From NCBI GenBank assembly GCA_014730275.1, contig WJIL01000009.1, forward strand, positions 1 to 64,000: a stretch of 64,000 nucleotides of DNA. The letters run 5' to 3'. The stretch comes from Candidatus Lokiarchaeota archaeon. Lineage in GTDB: Archaea; Asgardarchaeota; Thorarchaeia; Thorarchaeales; Thorarchaeaceae. A program made the translations under genes and the position numbers. The first letter of the stretch is position 1; every line of letters starts with the position of its first letter. This document shows, piece after piece, positions 28,152-37,675 of the stretch. The notes under the pieces are model-generated. The model saw only the letters and a list, made by a program, of their open reading frames with translations, was not told the DNA's origin and made no database searches.

Positions 28152-30794
28152 GTGAATTTGGACAGAAATTCCACAAAATCAGGTGACAGAATCAAACAGA
28201 ATTGGGAAAGCCGGACTAACCTCGACACTGAGTGGCTGCTTTCTATATTCGAAGGGATGCCAATTCCAATTAATGTCTTTGATCTAGAGGGGAATATTAT
28301 CGCAGCCAATGAAGCGCTCATCGAATTTGCTGGTGTTTCTTCATTCGACGATTTGAAGGGGTTCAACATATTCAATGACCCAAATATGTCTGCGGAAATG
28401 AAAGAGAGATTACACAGCGGCGAGAACATCCGATATCAATCGGAAATCGATTTTCAGCTGGTTCGAGAGTTTGACCTCTATCCGACTGAAAGAACAGATA
28501 TCGCGTATGTTGAAACCGGTATGACTATCCTTGAATCCCCATTAACGGGTAAGAAAATCGGTTACCTGGTGCAACTAGTAGATATATCCGAACAGAAAAG
28601 GCTTGAAACAGAGCTAAAGCAATCTCAAAAGGAGTTCAAAGAGATCAGCAGAGAATTTGAGAGAATACTTGATACAATCCCGGGTATCGTGTTTTATAAA
28701 GATCGAAATGGCAACTTTATTCGTGTAAATGAGTATTTAGCAAAGGCTCATGATATGTCAAAAGATGAACTTGAGGGAAAATCCACATTCGACCTCTATC
28801 CTGAAAGCCGGGCCGAAGCGTATCTCAAGGATGATTTAGAAGTAATTGAAAGCGGTGAACCGAAAACGAACGTGGTTGAACCTTGGACAACCAAGGATGA
28901 AACCAAATGGATAAACACGAGCAAGATACCTCTTCGAGATGATGATGGAAAAATTGTTGGCGTGGTAGGAATATCAATAGATATTACCGAAAGAAAGAGA
29001 ATGGAAGACGAACTCAAAGATCGCGAGAGACAGGTTAGAAAAGTACTGGAATCTGTCCCCGCTGGAATAGTTATTGTGGAGGCAAAGACCAAGCGAATCG
29101 TTGAAGCTAATTCGAAGGCCTGCGAAATAACTGGTTTCGATGAAGATGAACTCGAAGGAGCACTATGCAATAGATATCTCTGCCCCGCCGAAAAAGATGA
29201 ATGTCCAATTCTCGACTTGGATCAAGAAGTCGATAATTCTGAGCGTACATGTCTTACAAAAGATGGGTCAAGGGTTCCCATACTAAAAACGGTCAAGAAG
29301 ATAACGCTTGGGAAAAACGAATACCTTCTGGAGAGCTTTGTTGATATATCTCAACAAAAGGGTATCGAAAAGGCACTGCGTGCAAGCGAAAAACGATACA
29401 GAACTCTGATTGATGTATTGCCTGCAGGGGTTGCAATCGCGGATTCAGATGAAAAGTTCGAGATGGTGAATCAACCGATGAGTGAGCTTCTAGGCTATGA
29501 TTCAGAAAAGCTGATTGGCCGGTCATTGTTAGAATTTGTAGATCCAGCTTATCACTCAAAGATTTTTGCGGAAACGAAAAAAAGGGAGAATGGAGTCGAT
29601 TCCAGTTACGAAATACAGATAATCAACGTGGATGGAGAGAAACGAGATATCCACTTGACAGCGACTCCCCATTTCAACGATTCCGGCGAAGTGGCAGGTT
29701 CGATAGGCATATTTTATGACATCACAGAACGCAAAGAATCACAGCGGGAGCTTAGAGAAACAGCCTACCAGCTCCAAGAACGGATAAAGGAAATGGAAGC
29801 CCTTTATGCAATGGCAGATCTTTCAAATGAAACGGATATTCCAATGTCGGAGGCCTTGCAATCTGCCGCTCAAATTACAAAAGACGCTTTTCAGTACCCT
29901 AACATAACTTGCGTTAGGGTACTATTCGAAGGTCAGGAATACGCAACTTCCAACTTCGAAGAGACTGAATGGAAACTTGAGCAAGATATCTGGTGCGAAG
30001 GAGAGAGAATAGGCAACCTACAGGTGTACTATTTGGAATCCCGACCCGCATCTGATAGAGGTCCATTTCTCAGTGAGGAGGTTGATCTTATAGCCTCGAT
30101 AGCTATTCAGATTGGCGAATACATAGAATTACGAAGAACTCAGCAGAGGAGAGAAGAACAACATCGAGAACTAGAGTTGTATGCATCGCTTCTTCGTCAC
30201 GATCTGAAAAATGACCTTGGTGCCATACTAGGCAATTTGGATATCCTCAAGATGATTCTACGAGATGCTGACGAGGAGACAAGAAAAACAATCTCGTCTG
30301 CAGAGGCAGTTTGCGAAAGAATGAACAGCCTCTTGACCGCTCTCAGTCGTCCCGCAGAAACTATTGAGACCAATTTGTACCGGTTGATAGATAGAATCGC
30401 TGGACAAACCACCGAAGAAGAACCGCAGCTTACCATCAATATCACAGCAGACGCTGATGCTGAAGGCGCAAGAATTCCAGCAAGCCGTCTGTTACCAATG
30501 GTTTTTGAAAACTTGTTTCGGAACAGCCTAGATTTCATTGAGGAAGATCCAGTAATAGCAGTGAAGCTTTCCAATGAGAGCGGAATGGTCGAAGCTCTGG
30601 TATCTGACAACGGACCTGGAGTGGCAGATGAAGTCAGAGATAGTCTCTTTGAGAGAGGTTCGTCAACACGAGGTGGAGGCATGGGTCTATACCTGTCTAA
30701 GCAAATCCTAGAGGGTCTCGATGGGTCAATAGAACTGGTTGATGCTTCATTACACGAGGGTGCTACCTTCAGGGTTATGCTACCCACGCGATAA
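28152..30794 (+). CDS. PAS-GAF sensor histidine kinase
   Basis: Soluble sensor kinase of 880 residues with no membrane segment. Four PAS/PAC units (about 22-150, 165-285, 295-410, 415-535), a GAF-like domain (about 545-655), a short coiled coil, the dimerisation helix L-L-R-H-D-L-K-N with H683, and the ATPase domain with N-box F-E-N-L-F-R-N-S, G1 box D-N-G-P-G-V and G2 box G-G-G-M-G-L. The first PAS is of the same sub-type as PAS3 and PAS4 of the kinase at 55218 (shared G-F-N-L/I, F-D/Q-x-S/Q-L-V-R-E and Y-x-T-x-x-x segments). GTG start at 28152; no strong ribosome site. No partner regulator is adjacent. Confidence 0.92.
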   Translation: MNLDRNSTKSGDRIKQNWESRTNLDTEWLLSIFEGMPIPINVFDLEGNIIAANEALIEFAGVSSFDDLKGFNIFNDPNMSAEMKERLHSGENIRYQSEIDFQLVREFDLYPTERTDIAYVETGMTILESPLTGKKIGYLVQLVDISEQKRLETELKQSQKEFKEISREFERILDTIPGIVFYKDRNGNFIRVNEYLAKAHDMSKDELEGKSTFDLYPESRAEAYLKDDLEVIESGEPKTNVVEPWTTKDETKWINTSKIPLRDDDGKIVGVVGISIDITERKRMEDELKDRERQVRKVLESVPAGIVIVEAKTKRIVEANSKACEITGFDEDELEGALCNRYLCPAEKDECPILDLDQEVDNSERTCLTKDGSRVPILKTVKKITLGKNEYLLESFVDISQQKGIEKALRASEKRYRTLIDVLPAGVAIADSDEKFEMVNQPMSELLGYDSEKLIGRSLLEFVDPAYHSKIFAETKKRENGVDSSYEIQIINVDGEKRDIHLTATPHFNDSGEVAGSIGIFYDITERKESQRELRETAYQLQERIKEMEALYAMADLSNETDIPMSEALQSAAQITKDAFQYPNITCVRVLFEGQEYATSNFEETEWKLEQDIWCEGERIGNLQVYYLESRPASDRGPFLSEEVDLIASIAIQIGEYIELRRTQQRREEQHRELELYASLLRHDLKNDLGAILGNLDILKMILRDADEETRKTISSAEAVCERMNSLLTALSRPAETIETNLYRLIDRIAGQTTEEEPQLTINITADADAEGARIPASRLLPMVFENLFRNSLDFIEEDPVIAVKLSNESGMVEALVSDNGPGVADEVRDSLFERGSSTRGGGMGLYLSKQILEGLDGSIELVDASLHEGATFRVMLPTR

Positions 30795-30963
30795 TCATCC
30801 AGTAGGAAGATGTAATCTAGTAACACTACTCCAAAAAAGATTCAAATACTTTCTATTGTTCCTTAGAATCTGCAGAAAAAGCCGCCAAATGTACATATTC
30901 TGGTTGTTATATGGACATAATGAAGCAATGCACTTATACGCGCATAACCAAGACTTTAACTGC

Positions 30964-30976
30964 AAACTATACTATG
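30964..30976 (+). promoter_or_regulatory. TATA/BRE promoter of the 31-kb structured RNA
   Basis: AAACTATACTATG with a purine/A-rich upstream part gives a plausible BRE-TATA pair. Its centre near 30969 lies 27 nt before 30996, the first base of the long terminal stem of the RNA. This is the normal archaeal distance to a transcript start. Confidence 0.6.
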
Positions 30977-30995
30977 AATCATATGTAGTAAATAA

Positions 30996-31147
30996 GGGCA
31001 CAATGGGTTTCAACGTGAGCCGACTCTCAGTTCTGGCGTGCGGCTGGAGTCTTGCAGGAGCCTGAGAATAGGTTTCCTGGAACGCGGCGTGCAAAACAAA
31101 TTAGGTGGTGGCGCGGCAAACGCCGGTTGCTCACTACCATTGTGCCC
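30996..31147 (+). ncRNA. Structured RNA, about 152 nt, possible riboswitch-like leader of the ABC operon
   Basis: GGGCACAATGG at 30996-31006 is the exact complement of CCATTGTGCCC at 31137-31147, closing the element with 11 perfect pairs. Inside, GGTGGTG (31104-31110) pairs with CACTACC (31132-31138) using a G-U pair that works only on the plus strand, though it competes for two bases of the closing stem. GGCG/CGCC and TCTCAG/CTGAGA helices add branches. GTTTCAACG at 31007-31015, inside the closed element, is also exactly complementary to CGTTGAAAC at 31181-31189 outside it, 34 nt before the first gene. That allows two mutually competing or pseudoknotted folds. It has its own TATA box. It could be a separate small RNA or a regulatory leader; no known family was recognised. 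Confidence 0.7.
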
Positions 31148-31222
31148 ACCTTCTTCCTGAAAGAAATCATTACACCAATGCGTTGAAACGTTTTCTATTA
31201 AGGACCTATGGAGTAACAGTGA

Positions 31223-31783
31223 GTGATTGAGATGCTAGAATCCACCAAAGCACGGATCGCAATGTGTCATTGTCTGTTCCTGTTAGTGCTAGTCAATCTA
31301 TTTCTTCCATTCAATAATTATCACACAACAGATATGGACAATTCTCAGTACATTGTATCGCAAGATACCGTCCGTCCCGAGATTTCAAGTTGGAATTTCA
31401 CGAAAGAAGCTAGACGCGGGGAAGATTTCGAGGTATGGGCTGATGTGACTGATACCGGCTCTGGGGTTAAGAATGTCTCATTGGTGGTTGAAGAGACCGC
31501 ATCTATCAAAACAGTGCATTCCTTATCGTTCAATAGCTCACTGTACACCGCCCAAATCCAGGCGCTACAAGCCAACAGAACATACGAATTGTTCATACGC
31601 GCTTTTGACAATGCGAATAACTCGGCAACGAGCTATAGGCGCTCAATTAATTTGATGATTGCTACGACCACCCGAATAGATCCTAATGCAACATTTGTAC
31701 CCGTGGTTGTATCAAGCTCCGTTGTTGGAGTCCTTGTAATCGTTCTTGCATACTTCTATGATAGAAAATATGGCGGCGATTAG
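31223..31783 (+). CDS. Membrane-anchored protein with Ig-like ectodomain, first gene of ABC operon
   Basis: Uncharacterised 186-residue protein. An N-terminal hydrophobic segment (about 12-32) acts as signal peptide or anchor. A beta-sandwich-like domain (about 50-145) has the D-x-x-S-G-V-x-x-V pattern of bacterial and archaeal Ig-like modules and several N-glycosylation sequons. A membrane helix (about 155-178) and a short basic tail follow. GTG at 31223 has GGAG 9 nt before; ATG at 31232 is an alternative. It lies 80 nt ahead of the FtsX-type permease and may be an accessory ectodomain of that transporter (inference). Confidence 0.78.
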   Translation: MIEMLESTKARIAMCHCLFLLVLVNLFLPFNNYHTTDMDNSQYIVSQDTVRPEISSWNFTKEARRGEDFEVWADVTDTGSGVKNVSLVVEETASIKTVHSLSFNSSLYTAQIQALQANRTYELFIRAFDNANNSATSYRRSINLMIATTTRIDPNATFVPVVVSSSVVGVLVIVLAYFYDRKYGGD

Positions 31784-31863
31784 TTTGTCTGCCACCCACC
31801 GGATGATTGATACATTCTCCTTTTATTGTCGTTTCTAGCACACAACTTACAAGCGTGGACACT

Positions 31864-34638
31864 ATGTTCAAGTACGCCATCAAACGAGTGGTTCGAAGTT
31901 ACAGATTATTCATTGCTCTCACGATTGGCGTACTGGTTGCAACTACGTTTTTCGCAAGTACTAACGTATCGGCAGACTTGTTGGCACGTGATGCTTTGAA
32001 TGGTGCAATAGACGGCGTTGTCTATGATTTTGTAGTAAACGATGTCCAAGGTTCTAATTGGACCGCCGATACTTTCGAAGAGGTAGAAGAGGAAATCGAT
32101 GCAGTGTCGCAAATCACTTCGCATACACGGACTACAAGTCTATCCTATGACTACAACGACACCGGCACAACATTCCAGATTCACGGACTCCAGTGGAACA
32201 GCAGTATGACGATAGGCATGCAGGTGGTATCTGGGGCCTCTTCATTAGGTCCGAATGAAACATACGTCGTTAAAGGTTCGGAAAACGAATCGCTTTTCGA
32301 AATAGGACAGGAAATTACGGTCCCGATAGCGGTCGGAAAGAGCACTCCTCCATTTCAGGAGATTGTTGAATGGAATATGACCGTCGCTGGCTATGTTTCG
32401 GTCCCAGAAGATAAATTGTATGCCATAACTCAGAATCCCTTCGCTGGCATTCTACTTGGACCTTACGGATTCGGGGTGGAACTTGAATACAATCTTCTAA
32501 TCTCAGATTGGAGCACAACCATGTCCCCGATTTTGGATGCCTGTAATCAGGTTGAGAATTCGACACAGTATGGCGTCTTGAACAGCATTCATTGCCGGAT
32601 TGACAGAGATGCACTCATAGATCCTTACAACATAGACGCTTCTATTGATAGGCTGCGTGAGAAAAGAGAAGCTGTTCTCTCCCGCGTGGAGCGGTTTGGT
32701 GCAACGGTTTCATCAAGTCTTACAACTCCCCTACAGCTCTACTCAGCGATTTCCCTGATAATGAATATCACGTTCATGGGCCTCTCGCTTCCAATTTTCT
32801 TCATGGCCTACTTCACAGGAACAATGGTTAGTGATGTAGGATACAATCTTCGAAGACGTGAAATCGGGCTGCTTCTCACCAAAGGATACAAACGGGGAAC
32901 CATTCGGAACATGTTTCTGATCGAGGGGGTTGTAGTTGGAGCACTTGCTGGAGCTGCTTCCATCTTCTTGGGAACTGCTATTTCATTCTTTGTCGTTGCT
33001 CCGTCTGGAATGAGTTATCTATCAGTTGTAACGAACAATCCAATCTCCATTGTACTATCCGTTATTCTTGGCATGGTTTTGGCTCTCATTTCAGTATGGA
33101 GACCAGCAAACAGAGCATCCAAGTTGGAACTCCTTGATGCCCTGAAGCATTACGTCTATGTGGAGGAGACTTCAGAGTACAAACGACTACTCCCGACGCT
33201 CACTTTTGTGCTTGGTACCTACAAAATCGTAATTTGGCTGCTTGGCATTGATATGAACGTCCTGCTCACAAGTCTTAGCCCTGGTAACTGGTTGCTTGCT
33301 ATTGGGATTGTTGCTTGGCTTGCTATTGACGGGGTTCTGAACACTCTAGGTCCGCTTTTCTTCCTTTACGGGGCGACGAAGCTTTTCATGCGTGGATCTA
33401 CCAAGTTCCAAGAGTCGGTCGTTAACGCAGGCAAACGTTTCTTTGGAGCTTTTGGAAAAATAGCAACACGAAATGTCAAAAGAAATCCAGCCCGTAATGC
33501 CGCTCTTGTCTTTATTGTCTCCCTTATTGTCTCCTACGGTGTATTCTCAATTGGCAGTCTATTCTCTGAATATGATCGTGTGGAGCGTGATGCCCGATAT
33601 GAGGTGGGAGCTGACCTAAGATTGGAGCTTGAAGGCGAGTTCAATGCTACTGACATAATTGCTAATGTAACTGCGGAAGAAGAGGTTGTACAAGCAACGA
33701 CTGAACACCGGCTCGGTCTAACGTCTGGAGGAAGAGATATCTCCGCGCGGGGGATTAAACCTCAAGAGTGGCTTGACACAGCATTCTATGAACCAGGATG
33801 GTTCATAGGTGATGTGGAGGAGATGATGTCTCAGCTCGAAACAGAAGACGGCATCATTCTATCAGTGAGAATTGCCGATGCATTAGGACTGGAAACAGGA
33901 GATGACATTTACGTGAAGGGGCCTTTGGCATCATCTTCATATCGGCTGCGCATTGTAGGTCTCATTGGCTATCAGTCCTTCTTAGAAGCTTTCTTGGAAG
34001 ACATTGATGTTTCAGCCATGGGATCCTATCCATCATATGTTTCTTGGTCCTTCCTCAATGACACAGGACTGGTCGATACTGCTACCACCAATATTCTGAT
34101 CGACACTCCATCAGCAACCAATGGAACCCTATTACAACAGGAATTCGATTCCTCCTATCCCGACAGTATCTATCGCAGTTACTCTTACACTAGTCAAATC
34201 AAGAATTACTATGAGCGACCAATCGAAAGCGGTATCACCAAAATACAATGGGTAGCAGTTGTGTTTGCAGTCATACTCGCTGTGGTTGGAACAGGTCTGG
34301 TAATCATTCTCACGCTTCGAGAGAAGAAGGCTGAGACTGCACTCCTAACTGTTCGCGGGTTCAGCAAATGGCAGCTGTTCAGGACACTGTTCGCTGAGGT
34401 TATGGTCATGGTGGGCTTCTCATTGCTTCTTGGAACTGGAGTAGGCCTGATTCAGATATTTGGAAACACGAATCTCCAGTCTCAGCAATATACTGGTTTA
34501 ATTAGGCCACGGGTCGTGCTAGGTGGTTTACCGGGTCTCAACATGATTCTTGTAGTGATAGCTGTGATTTTGGCTGCGGCACTACCTGTCTACTGGGAAT
34601 CAAGGAAGCCCGAAACAAAGGTGGATGTTCTTAGATAA
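31864..34638 (+). CDS. MacB/FtsX-type ABC transporter permease
   Basis: Membrane subunit of a type VII (MacB-like) ABC system, 925 residues from the ATG at 31864. The first helix (about 16-36) is followed by a large sequon-bearing ectodomain. FtsX-type bundles follow: one near 290-420, with the G-x-L-L-x-K-G-x-K/R coupling segment before its second helix, and one near 800-925 with E-K-K-A-E-T-A-L-L-T-V-R-G-F in the same place. A middle helix is near 560. Such complexes extrude or mechanically act on extracytoplasmic substrates such as lipids or lipoproteins rather than importing solutes. The matching ATPase starts 11 nt after the stop. An in-frame extension to 31807 lacks homology-like character, so the ATG at 31864 is preferred. 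Confidence 0.9.
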   Translation: MFKYAIKRVVRSYRLFIALTIGVLVATTFFASTNVSADLLARDALNGAIDGVVYDFVVNDVQGSNWTADTFEEVEEEIDAVSQITSHTRTTSLSYDYNDTGTTFQIHGLQWNSSMTIGMQVVSGASSLGPNETYVVKGSENESLFEIGQEITVPIAVGKSTPPFQEIVEWNMTVAGYVSVPEDKLYAITQNPFAGILLGPYGFGVELEYNLLISDWSTTMSPILDACNQVENSTQYGVLNSIHCRIDRDALIDPYNIDASIDRLREKREAVLSRVERFGATVSSSLTTPLQLYSAISLIMNITFMGLSLPIFFMAYFTGTMVSDVGYNLRRREIGLLLTKGYKRGTIRNMFLIEGVVVGALAGAASIFLGTAISFFVVAPSGMSYLSVVTNNPISIVLSVILGMVLALISVWRPANRASKLELLDALKHYVYVEETSEYKRLLPTLTFVLGTYKIVIWLLGIDMNVLLTSLSPGNWLLAIGIVAWLAIDGVLNTLGPLFFLYGATKLFMRGSTKFQESVVNAGKRFFGAFGKIATRNVKRNPARNAALVFIVSLIVSYGVFSIGSLFSEYDRVERDARYEVGADLRLELEGEFNATDIIANVTAEEEVVQATTEHRLGLTSGGRDISARGIKPQEWLDTAFYEPGWFIGDVEEMMSQLETEDGIILSVRIADALGLETGDDIYVKGPLASSSYRLRIVGLIGYQSFLEAFLEDIDVSAMGSYPSYVSWSFLNDTGLVDTATTNILIDTPSATNGTLLQQEFDSSYPDSIYRSYSYTSQIKNYYERPIESGITKIQWVAVVFAVILAVVGTGLVIILTLREKKAETALLTVRGFSKWQLFRTLFAEVMVMVGFSLLLGTGVGLIQIFGNTNLQSQQYTGLIRPRVVLGGLPGLNMILVVIAVILAAALPVYWESRKPETKVDVLR

Positions 34639-34649
34639 AGGTGACAAAC

Positions 34650-35534
34650 ATGAATTCGTATATTGAAGCGAAAGATTTGGTTAAGGTGTACCGCCTCGGT
34701 GAAGTGGAGGTACAAGCGTTACGAGGTCTTTCAATGAGTGTGCATGAGGGAGAGATGGTTGCTATTGTAGGCGCCAGTGGTTCGGGGAAAACTACATTGC
34801 TCAACATTCTGGGAGGAATAACAAGAGCTACTGCTGGCCAGACTGTAATAGCTGGACATGATGTCACAAATGCAAGTCCTGCGCAGCTGGGACGCCTGAG
34901 AAGGGACGTTGTTGGCCATATTTTCCAGGAACTCAATCTCATCCCTACTCTTACCGCCTATGAAAATGTGGAGCTTCCTATGCTTGCGGCAAAGAAATCT
35001 TCGAAACATCGGGAGGAGCGAGCAACCCATCTCCTCACAGTTATGGGATTGAAGGAGCGAATGAATCACAAACCCGATGAGCTTTCAGGTGGACAAAGAC
35101 AACGAGTGGCTATCGCTGCAGCTTTAGCTAATGATCCACAAGTTCTCCTTGCAGATGAGCCTACTGGCGACTTGGACACAGAAACCGGCGCAGTTGTTAT
35201 TGATCATCTTCACACGGTAAACAAGCAGCTTGGCAAAACCGTGCTCATGGTTACGCACGACCCCAGTCAGGCACGGCAGTGTGATAGGATTCTCAGGATT
35301 CAGGATGGCCAAATCATATCCGCACAAAGACCTACTGCTGATGATGAAACTAAAGCAGTATCTCGTGTTGATGTTGTTCAGGAAAGAATAAGCGAAATCA
35401 AGGAGGAGATGTTTTCTCTCGATAAGCAGGTACGAGACGGCCAGATACCTCCCGCTGAATTCGCCAGAAAACGAGTAGACCTAGAAGAACGATTGGAAGT
35501 ATTCGAGAAGGAATTACATCGGCTTGGCTTCTAA
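34650..35534 (+). CDS. ABC transporter ATPase, MacB/LolD type
   Basis: Nucleotide-binding subunit for the upstream permease. Walker [10 protein letters not shown] is near residue 41, the Q-loop Q-E-L-N-L is near 90, the signature L-S-G-G-Q-R-Q is near 142, and Walker [10 protein letters not shown] is near 164, with the H-loop histidine in T-H-D near 198. The T-G-D-L-D after Walker B is typical of LolD/MacB ATPases. A charged, probably coiled-coil tail of about 60 residues (from 235) is not in the basic family. ATG at 34650 with GGTGA at 34640-34644; a GTG at 34641 would remove the spacing. Last gene of the operon. Confidence 0.93.
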   Translation: MNSYIEAKDLVKVYRLGEVEVQALRGLSMSVHEGEMVAIVGASGSGKTTLLNILGGITRATAGQTVIAGHDVTNASPAQLGRLRRDVVGHIFQELNLIPTLTAYENVELPMLAAKKSSKHREERATHLLTVMGLKERMNHKPDELSGGQRQRVAIAAALANDPQVLLADEPTGDLDTETGAVVIDHLHTVNKQLGKTVLMVTHDPSQARQCDRILRIQDGQIISAQRPTADDETKAVSRVDVVQERISEIKEEMFSLDKQVRDGQIPPAEFARKRVDLEERLEVFEKELHRLGF

Positions 35535-35713
35535 TCCTAATTTCAATCATGTGGGATTGGTTCCCGCTCCGGTATGTGATTGCGTTAGCATTCCTAAATG
35601 AACTCCTAGGAAGAGAACCAAAGAAAACATGTATTACGAATAGGTATGATATTGTTAGTCGCTAAAGAACCCTAAGTATTGCTATACCGACGTGATACCG
35701 CTCATCTAACTAC

Positions 35714-35724
35714 TTTATATATTT
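35714..35724 (+). promoter_or_regulatory. TATA box of the PARP-finger gene
   Basis: TTTATATATTT at this place would start transcription near 35744, leaving a leader of about 14 nt that still contains the GAGGTG ribosome site at 35744-35749 before the TTG at 35758. Confidence 0.6.
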
Positions 35725-35757
35725 CAAATCAATCTATACTACTGAGGTGCATGATAC

Positions 35758-36447
35758 TTGACAGAGTGGACCGAAGTGGAACTTGACTGGGCATATTTCA
35801 TAGCTCAGAGTACACTTGAGATGCAGAGAGTCAAAAGGCGAATACCCGTTGGATCTCTGGTACTTGAGAAAGAGAAGGAACAAGATGAAGAGACTGGCCA
35901 AGCTTGGATATCCACCTACTATGCTATTGCAGAAGAGTCTGGACTCCGCCGGCTTCCCGGAAAGACACAAGCCACTGATTATGTGACGAAGATGCTGTTG
36001 GGATACATGAAAGACAAAGAAAAGATCCCTCCGAATACAAGAATCGATAAAATCTACAAAAATGGAAATGCCAAACTGAAGTATGATCCTTCAGAGTATG
36101 ACAGTTTTTCAATACACTTAACACCACAGAGCGTTGGAGAAAACGTCGAGAACTTCCTGCGATTACTGGATGAACCGGCAAGAACTAAATTCACGCCTTC
36201 TGAGGTTTGGAGAATAGAACCTGCCAAAAGCAGCAGGTCAAAATGTCGGACCTGTGGAGGAAAGATACCGAAAGGGGAGCTTCGATTGGGCGAACCGGGG
36301 TACTATGAAGATCATCTTACATACAAATGGCACCATTTCGACTGTAAGGCTGATGAAATCTGGGGTATTCCAAAAGATATGCTGGAAGGCCTTGGCAATC
36401 TAGAAGAAGAGGACCAAGAAGAAGTTAAAGAAGAACTATGGTCCTGA
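35758..36447 (+). CDS. PARP-type zinc-finger protein
   Basis: 229-residue soluble protein with a C-terminal PARP-type zinc finger. C163-x2-C166-G-G-K-I-P-K-G-E-L-R-L-G, then an aromatic Y-K-W segment and H193-x2-C196, is the C-C-H-C layout of nick-sensing fingers in eukaryotic PARP1 and DNA ligase III. In those proteins the finger recognises DNA breaks. The N-terminal 150 residues are not recognised: alpha/beta, with basic patches and no ADP-ribosyltransferase or ligase motif. A short acidic tail ends the protein. TTG start with GAGGTG 8 nt before; the ATG at 35751 is in another frame. It stands alone with its own promoter. A DNA-damage role is inferred from the finger only. Confidence 0.85.
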   Translation: MTEWTEVELDWAYFIAQSTLEMQRVKRRIPVGSLVLEKEKEQDEETGQAWISTYYAIAEESGLRRLPGKTQATDYVTKMLLGYMKDKEKIPPNTRIDKIYKNGNAKLKYDPSEYDSFSIHLTPQSVGENVENFLRLLDEPARTKFTPSEVWRIEPAKSSRSKCRTCGGKIPKGELRLGEPGYYEDHLTYKWHHFDCKADEIWGIPKDMLEGLGNLEEEDQEEVKEELWS

Positions 36448-36507
36448 AACGGCACAAAAGCTTCTCTCATTTGATTTGAAGGAACTGAGTTGAGAGGCAT
36501 TTAGCTT

Positions 36508-36783
36508 CTAGTATCTGATGGAGAAGTCCTCAAAGACACCGGTGTGATCTTCCCAATTTACCTCAACGTCCTCTACCCTTGCAGATCTAGGTCCATCGTG
36601 GCAAAACTGAATCATCTCTTTCACTTTGTCTTGATCTCCTTCAAAAACTGCCTCCACTCGACCATCTCGTAGGTTTTTGACCCAACCATTTACTCCTCTT
36701 TTTCGGGCTTTTCTTTTCGTTGTCGCCCTGAAAAATACACCTTGCACTCTGCCGCTGATGAAAACGTGAGCTCTCCTCTTCAT
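36508..36783 (-). CDS. acyP: Acylphosphatase
   Basis: Small cytosolic enzyme hydrolysing acyl phosphates such as 1,3-bisphosphoglycerate and carbamoyl phosphate. It has 91 residues, the normal family length. The signature G-R-V-Q-G-V-F-F-R places catalytic R19, and G-W-V-K-N-L-R-D-G places N37, both at the expected spacing. The frame is open to 36858, but ATG 36783 gives the canonical length and follows a GTGAGG ribosome-site-like sequence. It is a single gene between the PARP-finger gene and the CPBP protease. Confidence 0.93.
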   Translation of the reverse strand: MKRRAHVFISGRVQGVFFRATTKRKARKRGVNGWVKNLRDGRVEAVFEGDQDKVKEMIQFCHDGPRSARVEDVEVNWEDHTGVFEDFSIRY

Positions 36784-36904
36784 ACATAACGCCTCACAAT
36801 AACAGGACGAAAATAGCCGTATTCGTCTTTGCTTTTCTATTAGCTTTGCTTCGGTCAATTAAAGAATTCTGAAATCCGAACCGAGTATTGTATGGTTATC
36901 GTAG

Positions 36905-37675
36905 TTACATGAACCAAGCAATAATGCCGCTAGCGAAATCAATCAAGTAATGCGAAGCAATACATGGTACCAAGTTCCTTGTTTTGATGTAGAGTACGCC
37001 CCAGAACCAACCTGCTGCAATTTGCCCCGCAAGAGCCAGAAATGACATCATGATGTCTCCATGAGAAGCGGCTATTGGACCAAAGAAATCCGTTGGAATA
37101 TGCATTAGGCCAAACAGAATACCTGCAATGAACCACGCCTTCTGCTGTCCCAGCGCTCGCTCAAGCTTCGATTGGATTACTCCGCGATGTACTAGTTCTT
37201 CAAGGAACGCCGGAGTATAGATGTAGTACAGGAGCAAAGGTATTGGAATAGGATCGGGTGATTCAAAGAGCGCAGGTACGATACCCCAAAGCAAACCAAT
37301 GACGATCACAAACACTGCTGGCTTCAGATAGAAACTCTTTCGAAATCCTAGGTCAGAGAATTGCCACTTGTTTACAAGTGTAACAAAAGCGATTGGAAAT
37401 ACGAGCATGAGGATACTGTGAAGTGGTACATTGAGGGGGCCAAGCGGTACGTAAGGGTAATATGCGTCTAGTACAAACTGTGAGTATATGAATACGAAAA
37501 CCGATGCGAATGCCACCATCCAAATAAAAAGAGCCTCTAGAACTTCTCTCTGTGCATTGTCGCTTCCTGGCACCACTTCAGGATAGTCCCCAAGTTTGTC
37601 ATGAGCCAAGGCGGTGAATCCAATAAGCCCGACTGCATTCCCAATCATCATCACATAGTTGGCAAGGCTTGACAT
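36905..37675 (-). CDS. CPBP-family intramembrane metalloprotease
   Basis: Polytopic protein of 256 residues with about eight membrane helices, of the CAAX protease/bacteriocin-processing (Rce1-like, ABI) family. The motif E-E-L-V-H-R-G carries the paired glutamates and arginine, F-G-L-M-H holds the first histidine-motif residue two helices later, and a further histidine lies in S-H-Y-L-I-D-F. These are the motifs of glutamate intramembrane proteases related to Rce1. No prenyl-acceptor (CAAX-like) tail was seen on the two GTPases in this window, so a link to them is not supported. ATG start at 37675. Confidence 0.88.
   Translation of the reverse strand: MSSLANYVMMIGNAVGLIGFTALAHDKLGDYPEVVPGSDNAQREVLEALFIWMVAFASVFVFIYSQFVLDAYYPYVPLGPLNVPLHSILMLVFPIAFVTLVNKWQFSDLGFRKSFYLKPAVFVIVIGLLWGIVPALFESPDPIPIPLLLYYIYTPAFLEELVHRGVIQSKLERALGQQKAWFIAGILFGLMHIPTDFFGPIAASHGDIMMSFLALAGQIAAGWFWGVLYIKTRNLVPCIASHYLIDFASGIIAWFM

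Noticed and set aside
30996-31147. 5S rRNA or tRNA
   Set aside because: The long terminal stem is suggestive of 5S, but the conserved 5S loop sequences and the tRNA T-loop are absent.
36905-37675. CPBP protease as processing enzyme for prenylated GTPases
   Set aside because: Neither GTPase has a C-terminal cysteine, so there is no CAAX-like substrate in the window.
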